A DNA stretch of 64,000 bases from Inonotus obliquus (lineage: Eukaryota > Basidiomycota > Agaricomycetes > Hymenochaetales > Hymenochaetaceae), in NCBI GenBank assembly GCA_032164295.1, contig JAJHTX010000006.1, positions 1,178,001-1,242,000 of the forward strand, in the 5' to 3' direction. The position numbers were made by a program, and so were the translations under genes. Positions within the stretch are counted from its first letter, which is position 1. Each line of letters opens with the position of its first letter. Positions 21,511 to 34,800 of this stretch are shown piece after piece. The notes under the pieces were generated by a model. The model was not told the origin of the DNA. It made no database searches and saw only the letters and a program-made list of their open reading frames with translations.

Positions 21511-24184
21511 ACAATGCGGAACTGAACAAGTGTGTAAGTGGTAATTACGCCCCTTAGCTCCCCAATTCTCCAATTCTCAAGGTTACATATATTTGCTTCC
21601 GTTTCTATATATTTAGGGGTCAGGTGCACCTTCACCAGTGTATACAATGTAGTGTCACTTGACCAGGGAAGCAATTCGAGTTCCGATGAATGGTTTAGCG
21701 GCGTCTCTCAAACACATGTACAATATATACCTACATAGGCCTCCGTATCGGCTCTGACGGGATAGACCGAAAAGTGGCCCCGATTGTTTGCGTTCAATTT
21801 AATTGACTTGGACAAATATGCGCCGACAAGAGCAAGATCACATCAAAGTAGTTTCATCTTTGATACAGTTTAACATGGACACGCTCTTGCCGCTCAGGGA
21901 GGCAGTGTAGTTCTGATGGATTTATCCGCCAACGCGAATTCCGCCATTAGTAGAGGGTGGGTTGAAATTGAAATCCTTCGCCCGAGAGGCTATGTTCTGT
22001 GAGAGTTGTCGGGTAGTCGCGAGCAAGAGAGAAATAAGCTGGATCGGGGTAACGTAACGTTGCGGTGTTACCCCGCATAAATATCAAATATCAAATTCCG
22101 TGTGAATTGTTCCTATTCCTAACTCAACCAACAGCCAACAGATCCACTAGAGCACGGAAAGATGAGGGACTATTTCAATACCAGTACCGGAATTAATGGG
22201 CAATATCGAATTTTTGGAGATCTTGGTTCTCCAAGGTTACTCAAGAACTGTGCCGGCATGGATTCCTCTCGAGCGTTGTTGACATACATATGCCGTTTCC
22301 GTATCCGTGTCGCGGAACCTCCCAGATTTAAATGAGGGTACAAAGGCAGACGGCCCGCAGACAAAGGGAACTAGGAGTTCCCCCTCCCCCATACATCAAG
22401 AAACGAAGTTAATGTCACGTCTCACGACGAATCTCCATGGATCAAGGATGTTTGTCTCCACTAGCTTCCCTCCAACCGCGTTTCTTTTGAAAAAGGGGAT
22501 GCTCTCATGACATGAGATACTTAAGAATATTAACGCCGTGAAAAAGGGTGTTCTGGGTCGAGCCAAATACCAGGATTTTTTTGTCACGACCTTCCTTCAT
22601 ACCTACACACGTTATAGACCGATGCCCGAAGTGGGATGGTACATCACTCCCCTCGCTATTATTCGTGGATGTTGACATTGCTACTGATGTATGGTTGACT
22701 TTACGCAGAAGTGAAAAGATGTAGGTATGGGGAGTTCATCAGAATCGGAAAATTGAATCTCCGACTGAATTCGACTTCCCTTTATGGGTGTACACATTGA
22801 AGCTTGAGCCGCTTCCTCACAAGGCTACTATGCTAGTACCCCTCTATTCCGATTCGTTCTGCAGCCACACAACTTCAATATCTAGCCTCCAAAATAATCA
22901 TGCAGTACAAGCAGGCATAAAGAAGCATAATCCAGCTTTCAAAAAGAAATTATCGTTTTTTTTTGGGTGAGATACAGGGTGGTATCCCTCTTTTCCGATT
23001 TGTCACACGTTGTCACAGACAAGGTATTCACATGAAATCTCTCACGAATACGTCGGAGTTTAAAATTGTTAGACTTCGGCAACTTCCCGCTAATACGTTT
23101 GTCACCCCAAGTCACCACACAGGACCTCCTCTTGAATTACAATCCACAGAGGCACAGAGGATGGCTGAAAAAAAATTCAGAGCACTTCCATGTATCCATG
23201 CACAGTATACATGTGATAAAAGTGAGAGAATTATGTATACTTAGTTTTTTCTTGGTGAAACAGTCATGCAGAACACTCCCAGAATCGCTTTTTTGACTAA
23301 TATTTTTACAACAGCAGCACCCATCCACAAAAAAACCTCATAATCTTATTCAGCTAGTAGAAATACATCTACGTGAATTTTTCCAGGTTGAACGGATGTG
23401 TGGAAGGTAGGGAAACAGAAAATCGGAAAAGAGGGGGAAACGGAAAAGAGGGGTGCTAGCATAGTACTAGTATACCATACCAGACATGCCGCAGCGGAAG
23501 TCTCACGGCTTTGATGCGCTGCGACGCTACACCCACATAGGGGTTATCCTCGGCTAGACAAGCTTCATCAAAACCTTCATGTACGTATTGAATTCCCATC
23601 CTACCTACCAAATTGAATCTCTTTCACACAGACACAATGCCTCCTCGAGAATAAGTTTCTTCTACCGCTAAATCAAGAGTTGGTCTCATATGCTCAACTT
23701 CGCTGACGATACTTACTGTAATCCCGCTCTCTTGCTAACTCTGTTCGTCAGTGTCGCATTTCGCACTGCACGCGTATGGAGGCATTGTTTAAGGTTTGTT
23801 CATCAGCAAACATTCATATACATCTCTGTTCCTGGCCACTGCCTTTTCTAGCCCTCAAAGCTGATTGACGCTCTCCAGTATTGATGAACAATGAAAGCGA
23901 GTGACAGGTCGAGCCTGTCTCTTTAGATTGGGCGCTGTCGTTGCACGGCTTGCACGGCCTCGCATATCCTCGATCATCAATCGCGCCGCTGACCTCGGAA
24001 TGATCGTACCCCTTGTTCACCGGCCCTTTTATCTATCTCCATTCTTCTAGCGGCGGTGCAGCGGGTGCGTACTTGGACGAGCGACTGACTCGGACGCACG
24101 ACTCTTTCCTTTCTCTTTCCTCCCGAACTTCAACTCGTTCCATTTACCACCTTAACCGCAACTGCTACTCGCCTTCTCGGTGGC
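21511..24184. other. 2.7-kb stretch with no recognised gene
   Basis: The longest gene-poor stretch in the window apart from the nested elements. Open frames of 60-95 codons (for example 22963-23244) have no recognisable domain. A GGGGTAAC...GTTACCCC inverted repeat lies at 22046-22074. About 23405-23455 is purine-rich (GGAAAAGAGG repeated). The last 150 bases before 24185 are pyrimidine-rich, which suits the promoter or leader of the receptor gene. A non-coding RNA or a rapidly evolving gene cannot be excluded. Confidence 0.45.
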
Positions 24185-25847
24185 ATGGCTTCAGATTCCA
24201 CTTCTGTTGATTGTACGAAGTTGACATGTTTATCACGACTTCAGAGCGTTGGATTGGCGGCGAGTTTCTTTTCTCTCGTTATCTCTTTCGTAATAGTCGT
24301 CCTCGGTCGATTTATGCTCATGCTCCCCGAAGATGGTTGCAGAAGCAGGGTTTATATCCCTCTTGTCTCTTCTAATTCTTTTCGGTCTTATAATCGTGAG
24401 TGTTTAACGAGGGCCATTGCGTCGAGGTTTTCTGACTCCCTCGGATGTTGCGCAGCGGAATGTTATTCGCTATCGCCGTTACGCGCATGGGAAATGGTCG
24501 CTGATTCAGGGACCCGCGGATGCCTACGTTGTGAGTCCATTCCTAAGTTCCTTCTTAGTTGTATTTCCATGTGTCATTGACTCACGTATGAATCATCAGC
24601 TCTCCCTTTTCATAGGTGATCTATTACAAGCCATCGGAACGTTTATGGATGTGCGATGGGTACATAGTGGTGTTGTTCAGTCCGGGAGCTTCTGTAGTGC
24701 ACAAGGTTCGTCGGAAGTTCCAACGCCCAATTTATAAAGTCTCGGTATCTTTTGGAAGCACGCGGTGCTGACGAACGTTCTCCGTCTTCGTTCTTCGTTC
24801 ATTGAAGGTGCGATCCAACAGCTGGGAGAAACAGCTGTAGCTATGGCTACTACTGTAGGTTTCTGATGTATCTTCGAGGGAAGATTAGTCCTGGGAACTG
24901 ATAAGAGATTTATTGCATTTGGATCTATGCAGGTCATCGCGCTGCACACGTTTGTTGCGATTTGGTTCCGTAAAGGCAAACGGAATCTTAAGGTCGCATA
25001 CGTCGTGATCTTCTTCAGCTGGGTTATTGTGATTCTCTTCGTCACCATTGCGGCTGGGACTATCGATGATTACTATAATCCCACACCGGTGAGTATATTC
25101 AAAATGAATCAACCCTGTCAATGCTTACCAATATTCGGCTCCAGTACTGGTGTTGGATTGGGCAGCAACATATGACATTACGACTTGCTGGGGAATACGT
25201 TTGGCTATGGATCGCCTTAATTGTTTCCGTTGCGGTATATTCGACCTTGTACCTGTGGAGTCGAGGGATCATCGGGAACGACGAGGAGCGGTGGTGGAGA
25301 GTCAGGGTGTATAGACAGAGTGAAACTGAGAAGGAGAAAAGGACACGAGTCCGACACGAAGCAGCTTCTTTGGCTTTATTGGCGTACGTTTTAGTCGTCT
25401 CTTGATCGCTCTCATTTGCTGAGAAGCATACACAGATATCCGATCGCATATTCTGTGGTCATTCTTCCCGTCAGCGTTGCACGTTGGGCTCAGTTCCAAG
25501 GCCACAATGTTCCAAACGGGGTAACCTTCTTCTCTGTTTTCCTACACGATATGTTCGGGTGTGTGAACGTCATATTATTGCTTACCACGAAGCCGGACTT
25601 GCTTCTGTTCACTGACCCGAGGCATCTGGCGCGTGGACGAGCTACGAATGGAGGACAGGGGCGTGCACCGGGAGAGAGTGCTTCACCATCATCGGAGCGA
25701 TTTGGAACTCATTTGGAAGAGGTGAAGAGTCACGGCGCTGACCTGGAAGCTCATGGGAGAGGCGCCCCTCCATCTCCATCACCATCGCGATCCGCCGGCG
25801 GGACCGAGGATGGTGAGGATCAATATGCCAGGAGGACAAGTCCCTAG
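24185..25847 (+). CDS. Seven-transmembrane receptor, Git3/cAMP-receptor-like GPCR
   Basis: Plasma-membrane receptor expected to signal through G proteins; ligand unknown. The ATG at 24185 is followed by helix 1 (LAASFFSLVISFVIVVLG). Spliced exons give RRGFLTPSDVAQRNVIRYRR, then LSLFIGDLLQAIGTFMDVRW with a helix-2 motif typical of fungal cAMP-receptor-like GPCRs. Next come AIQQLGETAVAMATTVIALH (helix 3), VAYVVIFFSWVIVILFVTIA (helix 4), YWCWIG and VWLWIALIVSVAVYSTLYLW (helix 5). A basic loop SETEKEKRTRVRHEA precedes helix 6 (PIAYSVVILPVSVARW) and helix 7 (GVTFFSVFLHDMFGCVNVIL). The cytosolic tail is rich in Ser, Pro and Gly. About six exons are seen; the first intron (24350-24420) is uncertain. 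Confidence 0.78.
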
Positions 25848-27142
25848 AGAGTGTTTTTGGAAAGCGAGGCGCCGTTGGTGGGATGTTGATCGGGGGTGTT
25901 GGAGACGTTCTCTCTTACATCACTTCTTTGAGGTACCACGGCGGCCATGTGGGAACCGAAGAGGAAGCTACGGAAACTGCCGGAGTTCCGTCTCAGGGGA
26001 CGGTTCTGTGACAGTAGTAACGGAAGTAACGGCAACAAAGTTCTTGGTGGTCGGACGATCTGTACATGCGAGTGTCGATCACATCCTTTCTCTTTTTCCC
26101 TTTCCTTTTTTCCTCCAAATTCACTTGGCTTGACGCATGAATCATCCATTCTAAATTTTGATGACGGTTCCGTGTTTTTCCTATACCACTTCTGTATATT
26201 ATTTTGGCGAACCGATTTTTTCGGATGGGATAAATGGATTGTGATCAATTTGTGCCGTTGATTTGATTCGTTAGAGAGGCAGAAAGAGCGCAGAATAAGA
26301 CGCTGGTGATGGTAGCCGACGAAGACGGGTTCTGTGGGGGCGGCTGAAGGGCGCCGCGGTGGGGGATGCTCGCGGGAACAGAGGGAACCGATATTTTAAC
26401 AAAGAATAAGGAGAGCGACATCGGACATACAAATGGATCTAAGATGCAACGACTGGGAAACTGTCTCGGTATCTGTAGAGACGGCTGACGTAACACATAT
26501 AACAGGGGTTTGCACATGAAATTCTCTGTAGGCCAGGCTTATTTTGAGGCGAGCAAGTGGTGGAAATCGGAGATGGAGAAGGAAAGGCACGTAATACCAT
26601 AGGGTATGGGTAGAATATACAGCCGGAGTATGATCTCGGCTAGTCGGAGCGTCGGCGGAAGGAAGGAGAAATAATGTGGCATTTATTCAACAACTGACTG
26701 TGGAGGGTTCTCTGCCGGCACAAGATATATCTTTTTATAGTAACTTAGGGTCTAAGCACATGGCCGGGCCGACCTAAACCGGAGATGTATACCACCTTCT
26801 CCTGGTTATACAGTTCACTTCTCGCTCTCTATACTCGACACTCTCTCCCTTACTCTCCCAACTTCTCTCTCTCCCTCAAAGTCGTTCTCTACGTCCTTTG
26901 CAGCGCATACGGCCCTCGCTGCATCCGTAGCCAACGTTCTCCCGCTCCTCATCTTCCTCTGCTTTCACCCTACCGCTCCTTCACCAGGCCTGCATACAGC
27001 TGCTTAGCGTGCGGACGACCAAACTTAAATTGGTATGTAAAATCACACCTCACCCTCTCGCCTCTTCTCTTAATATCCTCCTGCTCACTTTTTGCCTCCT
27101 TCTTTCCTCTCTCTTCATCCTACTTTCTAGGTCTCGTGGTGA
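25848..27142. promoter_or_regulatory. Long upstream region of the GATA factor gene, with pyrimidine-rich leader
   Basis: 1.3 kb between the receptor's 3' end and the ATG at 27143. No coding frame is convincing. About 26800-27130 is strongly C/T-rich, including CTCTCTATACTCGACACTCT, as is common around transcription starts in basidiomycetes. The length suits a heavily regulated gene. An intron in the 5' leader is possible because CTAG lies 16 bases before the ATG. Confidence 0.4.
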
Positions 27143-30100
27143 ATGGACTCGCCCGCCGCCTCAGCCTCCACAGTTATGCTTAATGATGCTGCCCGCAAGC
27201 GCATTTGGCCCCCCGCAGATGCCCCGACCGTCGACACATCTCTCAGTGCCACCGCGTCTTCTTCACTTTCCTCGCCCAGTCCTCGTCCGCCATCTTCCAC
27301 TCTGTCGACTCCGAGCACGCCCTACCCGTTGCCCAGCTGGGGGCAGGCAGGTGTTCCGGGTTCGGGTTCAGGAGCCTCATTCCCATACTACCCTGATGGC
27401 GCCCATGCTTCTTCACGTTCCTCGCAGAATACAAACGCGCAAACCCCCGCTCAGGTCAACTCTTCATTAGATTGGAATACAATTTTATCTAGTCCTATGG
27501 ATCCCGCCATGTTTGCCGCATTGGATGCAGGTGGCGTGCTGGGTCCTCTGCAGCTTGGTAGTAATAATAACAAGTCTACGTTTCCGTCACCTGCAAATCC
27601 CGGAGGGTTCCTCGGTTCCTCAATCCCGTCGTCTGCCGTTTCTAGCTTCGGCTCCCATTCTCGGTTGGGCTCAACCTCAACTTCAACACAGGAGTCGTGG
27701 TCGACGACCGACACACCGCCATATTCGCCCAACTTCCCTCCGACGTCGCAGAGTACGTCGCCTTCTCAGTCGCCTCCTTCTGCAAGTGGACATTCCCAGA
27801 TCAAGGTAAAGACAAGTGTGAACCAGGGGAATATCACTCCTCATCCGTATGCACATGCACAGGCTCGGTCCTCTGAACATGCTTCTCATAGGCCGACCGA
27901 TCGGCGCCGGCCGGAGCAGAAGGGCTTCCTCAATTTGCGTCAGGCGACCAACCGCCCGAGCATCGCGAACAGGAGGGGTGGGCAGGATAGCTTCGAGGGA
28001 CCGCTGGCGTTCAACATGCGGCTCGGCATGCCACCTCCACCTTTCGCTTCTCATCCCGGTGCGAGTTCTCCATCTTCTAGTCATTCTACTGTCGGTGGAC
28101 GAGCTCATGTTAACCTTCCCCCGTCCTTGTGGATGTCTCCCCTAAATGCCACTCCAGCTTCCAATGCCACGCCCGCCTCTTCTTCGTCTTCTCATCCCGG
28201 TCTATCTCAACTGATGATGCCATCGGGCCCGTCGGTGACCAGTTACGACACAACTTCCTCAAGTGCTTCATCTTCTCGACCGTCCACCTCCCCGTTCATT
28301 AGCGGATCGGCTTCCACCTCGACGGTGCCAACGAGCGCTGCTACAGACGCCAAATCACCTACCATTTACTCGGATATATTGACAGATGATTTATTCACAA
28401 ATAAAATTGCCCCTTTCCCCACGGCGGCGTCGAATGGAAGGGGCTCACCCGACTTAGCTGCACTTAAATCGGATGCGGAAGCCGATCCCGACAAGTTGGC
28501 GAAGAATGACCCGTTGGCTGCTCAAGTATGGAAAATGTATGCACGAACCAGGGCGTCGTTACCTCATGCACAAAGAATGGAAAACCTAACATGGAGAATG
28601 ATGACCTTGGCATTGAAAAAAGGCAGAGAGGAGGAAGCAAAGGCCGCGGCTAAGGGGAAGGCGGCGAGCGGGGGTCTTAGCGGTAGTCCTGTTGCCGAAC
28701 GTACGCAAAGGCAGCAAGAAGGGTCAAGAAAAACTGGAGAGAAGGAAGGCTCAACATCCGTTCTTCCTGAGGTTAAGATCGAGCCAGAAATGAGAGGGCG
28801 TAGACCTGATAAGCAGCCGGCACCTGTTCGTGTTGTAGGTTTCGAAGGAAAGAGTCAGGATGGGGAGGAGACCGAGTTCGTCCTATGTTTTTTTTACAAG
28901 TTGGCCTGGGATAGGCAACTAAGTTATTGACTGTAGGGAGGTCGAAATGGACTGGCGTGCTATAAGCAGGTCACGGTCCCGCATATCCGCAATGGACTGG
29001 CGTCCAAGTAGTCGCTCTCGATCCCGTCCACCCCCAGGCCAACCTTTTGACCAGGGCAATTTTTCAAGTAGTTGGTCGGAAGGCAAATTTGTTATTCCTA
29101 TGGACGATGCTACTCCTCAAGCGGGACCCAGCGGGCACTTGTCCAAATCCTTCGACGCTTCATATACTTCTCAATCGGAGTATACAAGTCCCTCATCAAT
29201 TCCTATTCCTGGTATTGCCACCCAGCTACGCTATGGCACTCCTCCAACCTCATCGTCTCTTCAGGCTCGTGCGGGTCATCTTTCGGCTGTATTTGAGGAA
29301 ACTGGAGAATTCTCGAACATTGGTTTTGCGCAGTTTCCGGGCGTGGGCGGGCGAAGCGGTCCAGCGCGTTTCCCAGCTCTTGAGCAATTCCAACGTCCGT
29401 TGTCATCAATGAATAGTCCAAACGCGTTACAGCCCAGCTCTCTTCCTTTACTGGGCGGGCACGGCGCTGGAGGATCACGTCAGCGTCCGAATGGACCGTT
29501 AGACACCCACCAGGCGAATCTGGTTCGTCACTTTCGTAAAACAAGCTTTGATCACACCGTTGCTCGGTCGGGTTTGTTTCCGAGCCTCATTGGTCATGCA
29601 CGTTTTGGTTCAGACGAGCTTGTGGACCCGCTCGACCCGATTTTAGTGCGTTGAAACCCTTTATCCCTCAAAAGGAGATCAATTGATTGCATTCATATAT
29701 TGACAGGGGAAACGACGTGCTGATACACCGCATGTTGATTCTATTCTGCGCGCTGACCCACCAGCTGTTGGCTCCCCTATGCTAGACCATAGGCAGGTGA
29801 CCGAACCAAAGACATCGGTTCGGCAGACTAGCCCTTTTCCTACAACGTCCTTCGACTTCGCACTTTCGGAATATGGGGGTTTGTTCGGACTTCAAGGCTC
29901 AGGAGTCACTGGTTCGGAATTCTCATTCCCAACAGAAGACAAGTCGCAGGATTCTGTTCCGTTTCCCGACTCAACACGGACGTCGATTAGCGTGCCGTAC
30001 TCACCTGTTGAATCGCCAACTTCCGGGAATGATGTAATCGCGCCATCCTTACGGGCAGTACAATCTTCGGATTCACTACATCAACTATTGCCCTTCATCT

Positions 30101-31162
30101 TACCGTCGTATGATCCAAATAGCGGCTTCTCGCAACAACAATACACTCACGTGGACCCGACTCAATTATTTGGAGTGGACCGCGAGGCTGGCCGGAAGCA
30201 AACGTTCCACCCCAGCCCGTCAAGTGACGGATGGGGCGCTGGCGGATTCAATTCGAGCGCGACAGCGTCACCAGAACCGCTTGTTATCTCCAATGAGTCG
30301 ACACCTCCGTCGGGGGAGGGTGGCGGGTCCACGGGAGTTTCCACGGCACGTGCCGTAGCTGGACGGAAAATTAATGGTCTGAAGATCGAACCTGGCCGTG
30401 GGAGTGGTAGCGTGATTTCCGCTCAGAAGAAGAAACAGGGAGGGGTTGCCAATTCAAGTGCTCCGCGCCAAACCGCACTGCGGTCATCCAGTCCAGACCT
30501 TGCCCAGAACACTGCCTCAGGTAGTGGAAGCCAGCCAGCGGGGGCTAATGACGCAGATTCCTCCCCCACTGTATGCACGAACTGCCAGACGAGGAACACC
30601 CCTCTTTGGAGGCGTGATCCCGAAGGACAACCGTTGTGTGAGTGTTACGCTGATTCCCCGGACTTCTCTGCTTCTTCCGGTTTCTGGATCCCTTGCGTGA
30701 ATTACTAACTGAATGTCTCTTCACAGGCAATGCATGTGGACTATTCTATGTAAGTCTTCGATCTCCACTCCCTCTTTTCGTGAACCTACCTCTTGCTTAT
30801 TCTTACCGACTTGCCTAGAAACTGCATGGTGTGACTCGACCACTATCGCTGAAGACCGACGTCATTAAGAAGAGGTGCGTTTATAAGTGGCTAAAGTTTG
30901 GGGTGAACGTTGTGGACTGACCCTCGCATGCATGGACAGAAACCGGGCGTCGGGTGCAGTCAACTCCTCAACAACAACGCGCAAGAATACAGCTGCCTTA
31001 CCGAAAATAGCATCCTCATCTACTCGTCCGCGTAGCTCGACGACAGGTAGCGCGACATCAGGACCTGGTCGAGGAGGTGCTGGAACGGCATCAGGGAATA
31101 CATCATTGGCAATGAAGCGGCAACGACGCACATCAGAAACAACACCCACACAAGCTCGGTGA
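27143..31162 (+). CDS. AreA/Nit2-type GATA transcription factor (nitrogen regulator)
   Basis: Nuclear regulator binding GATA sites, by family the activator of nitrogen-catabolite genes. Exon 1 starts at 27143 and is very Ser/Pro/Thr-rich. It contains the DUF1752 block (DPLAAQVWKMYARTRASLPH, then ENLTWRMMTLALKK near 28510-28620), which is diagnostic of AreA relatives. Exon 2 (about 28940-29640) begins VEMDWRAISRSRSR and repeats MDWRPSSRSRSR, a feature of this family. Exon 3 carries the zinc finger CTNCQTRNTPLWRRDPEGQPLC, which is split by an intron. NACGLFY (30726-30750) and KLHGVTRPLSLKTDVIKKRNR complete it. The finger's 17-residue Cys-Cys loop is of the fungal AreA type. The C-terminus (MKRQRRTSETTPTQAR) is basic. 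Five introns are inferred. Confidence 0.92.
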
Positions 31163-31885
31163 GCGGGAAGATGTGTAAATACCTCAACCAGTTATGGACG
31201 AATCATGGATGTTAGCCTGTGAATGATCACGGCAATTCCCCTACCTTCCTCATGCAACGCAACTCTCGCGGATACAGAGCTTCTTTGCCCTGTCTGGTTC
31301 CTGACCCGTCTAACACCGATGAATTTCCCTAACCATGATTACGTTCAAGCCTCGTCGTGGATGCCTCATTGTTTTCTCCTCTTTTTTCGCGGGTGCTGAT
31401 ATGTTTGAGTATATTTAAGGAATCTCACAATTTGTTCTTCATCATTGTTTCTGTGCTTGTATAGTCATAGGGTTCTTGCAACAGCACTGCACGCAATTCA
31501 GATGTTAGATGACACGCATATGCTTGAATCTTTTTTCTATATTTTGTAATTTAGATTATTTTAGTGAACTACCCGCGTATCGTGCAGGTAGGGGAAAAGA
31601 AAGAGAATAAGTATCCAAGGAAAAGGAAAAGTGTGCTGAAGTAATACCAAAAGGGGTAAGGGAGTCACAGATACGCGGATCGGCAAACGAGGGTCGGCGG
31701 CAAAGTCGTTCTGTCAAACACTAGGCATTTTCTGTTGTTCACGACTACCTGCAACGACGACGAGAACGATAAAAGGCAAGCTTGGGCTACCGATAGCGCA
31801 TCGAGGCATCATTTGTGACGAATAGAGAACTCCTTCTGGCCGAGGACGGTGATCTGATCAGGGTACTGGTGACTGAGCTGGTCCA
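31163..31885. other. Intergenic region, GATA factor 3' side / Sec7 gene leader
   Basis: 723 bases. AT-rich around 31390-31560, as in a 3' untranslated region. No ATG in frame with the Sec7 gene was found in the last 200 bases, so a leader intron ending at CCAG 31885 is likely. Confidence 0.4.
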
Positions 31886-34800
31886 GTGATACAGCCCCAT
31901 CTGGTCAAGCTGGCTCCTCCTCACATTCGAAACGCGCCCCCTCCCTCTTCTTTCCGCACCGCGGTTCGGCGTCCAGTAGCATCTAATGATGCGAACACAG
32001 GTGACGACTCCTCCCGCAGAACGTCGCGTACGGAACTAGACTTTGAGAAAGCTCTTCTCGGCACAGACACCGTCCTCTTAACTGAGGGTCGCGACATACA
32101 CGCTCTCGGTGTCGACCCGGCACTCTCACCTGGAGACAATAACAATACATACAAGCAGCAAAAGGCGTCGCAGCACGGAACCTCCTCACATCCGTCGATG
32201 CCGCAGAATATCATGGCTAGTACAAGTGTAGCAGGTCAGAAGAGTCAGAGTCAAATTCAAACTCAAAGCAAGAGTTTAAAGCAAAGCCAAGGCCAAGCTC
32301 AATATCAAAATCGTGCCCTGTCTCACTCTCCTGGCGCTGCTGTTCCTTCTACGCCGCAGATATCCTTGACGCGGACTCGTTCACGTTCTTCGTCGCCTAG
32401 TTCGTCGAGGTCGGCGTCGAACGAGCGATATTTTGACGCGAAGCAGGACGAAGACGTTGGGACGAAGCGACGTTCACTTTTGAGGTCTGCTGGGACTGCG
32501 AGTAGTCCTGACCTAGCCACACTTGTTCGGAAGGCTAAGGAGAAGGCTGCCGCAGCAGGTCATCAAAGCCACGCAGCTAAGCGTGTACGAGAGCGGATAG
32601 GTGGCACGGCAGACGGACGCACTCCTGCGTCTAGTAAAAACCGTCTTTCTCCTGACAACTATCAACAGCAAGTTAATTCGCCGCGTATTCGTCAAAGATC
32701 TACTACGATTGGGAACGGTGGGGAGAGCTCTGCGATGGCTTCACCTTCTTTGAATTCGTCTACTATCAAGGGAAAGCTCTCGAAGAGCAAACCACCTGAA
32801 TCATCTTTGGCGTCTCACCTCCGCCATCCACCCGTTAGCTCAGATTCAGTCAGTGTAACGACAAGGAGTCGGTCAGACACTGTAGTTAGCAAGGTGCGTT
32901 GGCTGCTCATCGCGTCATGATGCATCTATTGATTGATATGTAGGGCAAGTCATCTGTACGCTCGAAAACAAGCGCTTTCCTCGGTAAAATTATAGGACAG
33001 GGCTCTATGCGAGATAAATCTGTACGCACACTGCATATCATCAAATTTGATATTAGACGACTAATATGATATCATAGCGCGATCCATTTTCTCCTACGAC
33101 TCCGATGTCAGCTTCCTTCTCGAGCTCGAGCTTCTACCAGAGTGATGACGCACCACCCGTACCTCCCATACCACAAGAACATCGTCCGCCGTCCTCTTCA
33201 CCTATCGCCGATATGTTTACGAGCCCTCCTACTTCTCCCGACATGAGCAAACCACTTCCTGCCATACAGCCTTCCCCGCGCCGGACCACATTTTCTACTG
33301 AAGAGAGCGCCAATGATGCGAGCTCAAAGTCTGCAACGGAGCTTGCTGCACCTACTGTCCGGCCACCGTCTCCAGGTCGGACAATAAAAGGGAAGCCACC
33401 TGCAGCGGGATCAACCAAGAGGCGAAGTATGAGTGTCAGTGAGGCGGATCTCAAGAAGATTATGACAGGAGCTGCAACGGATCGAATACGGTTGTCTTTG
33501 AATAAAGAGTGGGATTCGGGCTCGGATTACAGCAATAACGGCGTTATCAAGGATTTCAAGGGCGAACTGACATCCCAATTTGATCGTATCTCTACGACGT
33601 CTCTTGATCTGAAAGACCCGGCAACACCGAAGAGGGCGGTGTTCGACTCATCTGATGCTGCCAACACACTCGCCGATGCCCGAGGCAGGCTGCAAGAGCG
33701 CGCACAGAAACCGCAACTTCGTATGGTGTCTTCTTCACCAGTAGCATCGGGAACCCCGAGTTTGACCATTGACACGAGAGCCAGCGTTGACGATCCTATA
33801 GTACCTCCTCGTTCGTCTTCTTTAAACACCCCGCTTAAAACACCTAACACGGTAGGTCCTGTAGACCCCAACCGGAAAAACTCAATCAGATTTGGCCCAC
33901 GACCTCTGAGGTCAGGATCGGCGTCAACGCAAAGTGTGGCTTCTGGGCCACCGGGTTCAGTGCGTGACACGTCTCGGTTACGCGTACAGCATCGATCGGT
34001 CGCGTCGAGCTCCGAGCCTTCATTGATCCCGGCTCGTGATGACGAGAATATCAACGGCCGCGACCCGAAGCGAACGGTTCGCTTGATTCCGTCTTCTACA
34101 TCTGTCGGATGGCCAGAAGCGGTTTCTCCCTCTCTCTCACTTAGCATGAGCTCCCAGACTGACCTAACTGAGGAAACCGGAAATGGTAAGGCGTTGCCAT
34201 CCAGAGAAGAGCCGCTTGATATCGAAGGAAGGGCGAAAGACTTCGCGTTGAAGTGCTGGACCGAAGATGAAGACTTCCTTGTCAAGGAGAAGATAGCGGA
34301 GTGGCTTGGTGGGAAGTGCGTAGCAAATTTTAATCCTATTATTGATTCTTGCTCAGCGGCATTATTCTTGAATTTAACAGCAAACTGGTTAATAAGCTGG
34401 CCTTACGATGTTACATGGACTACTTTGACTTCTCTAGCCTCAGGCTCGATGTTGCATTTCGCCGTCTGTGTGCGAAGCTCTATCTCAAGGCTGAAACACA
34501 ACAAGTCGACAGAATTCTAGAAGAGTTTAGCCGTCGATACTGGGAGACTAATCCAACAACCGTCTATGGAAGTGCTAGTAAGTTCGAGCATATGCTCTTC
34601 CCTGTTATCTTGTGCCTAGTTTACTCACCATTCCAATCTCAGGTGTTGTCCACGCCGTTGCATATTCATTGTTACTTCTCAATACGGATCTTCATGTTGC
34701 CGAGCTAGCATCGCGCATGTCGAGAAATCAATTCGTAAAGAACACGCTCACCGCGATACAGATGCAAATCAAGCCGAATGGGACCGGCCGAGCCTCCACT

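Noticed and set aside
27683..28108. Antisense open frame of 141 codons inside exon 1 of the GATA factor
   Set aside because: Extremely Arg-rich, as expected from reverse-reading Ser/Pro codons. The sense frame is continuous and carries DUF1752.
33527..34285. Long antisense open frame (252 codons) under the Sec7 gene
   Set aside because: It is the mirror of a Ser/Pro-rich coding exon. The composition (Ser, Gly, Arg) follows from the sense codons and no domain is visible.
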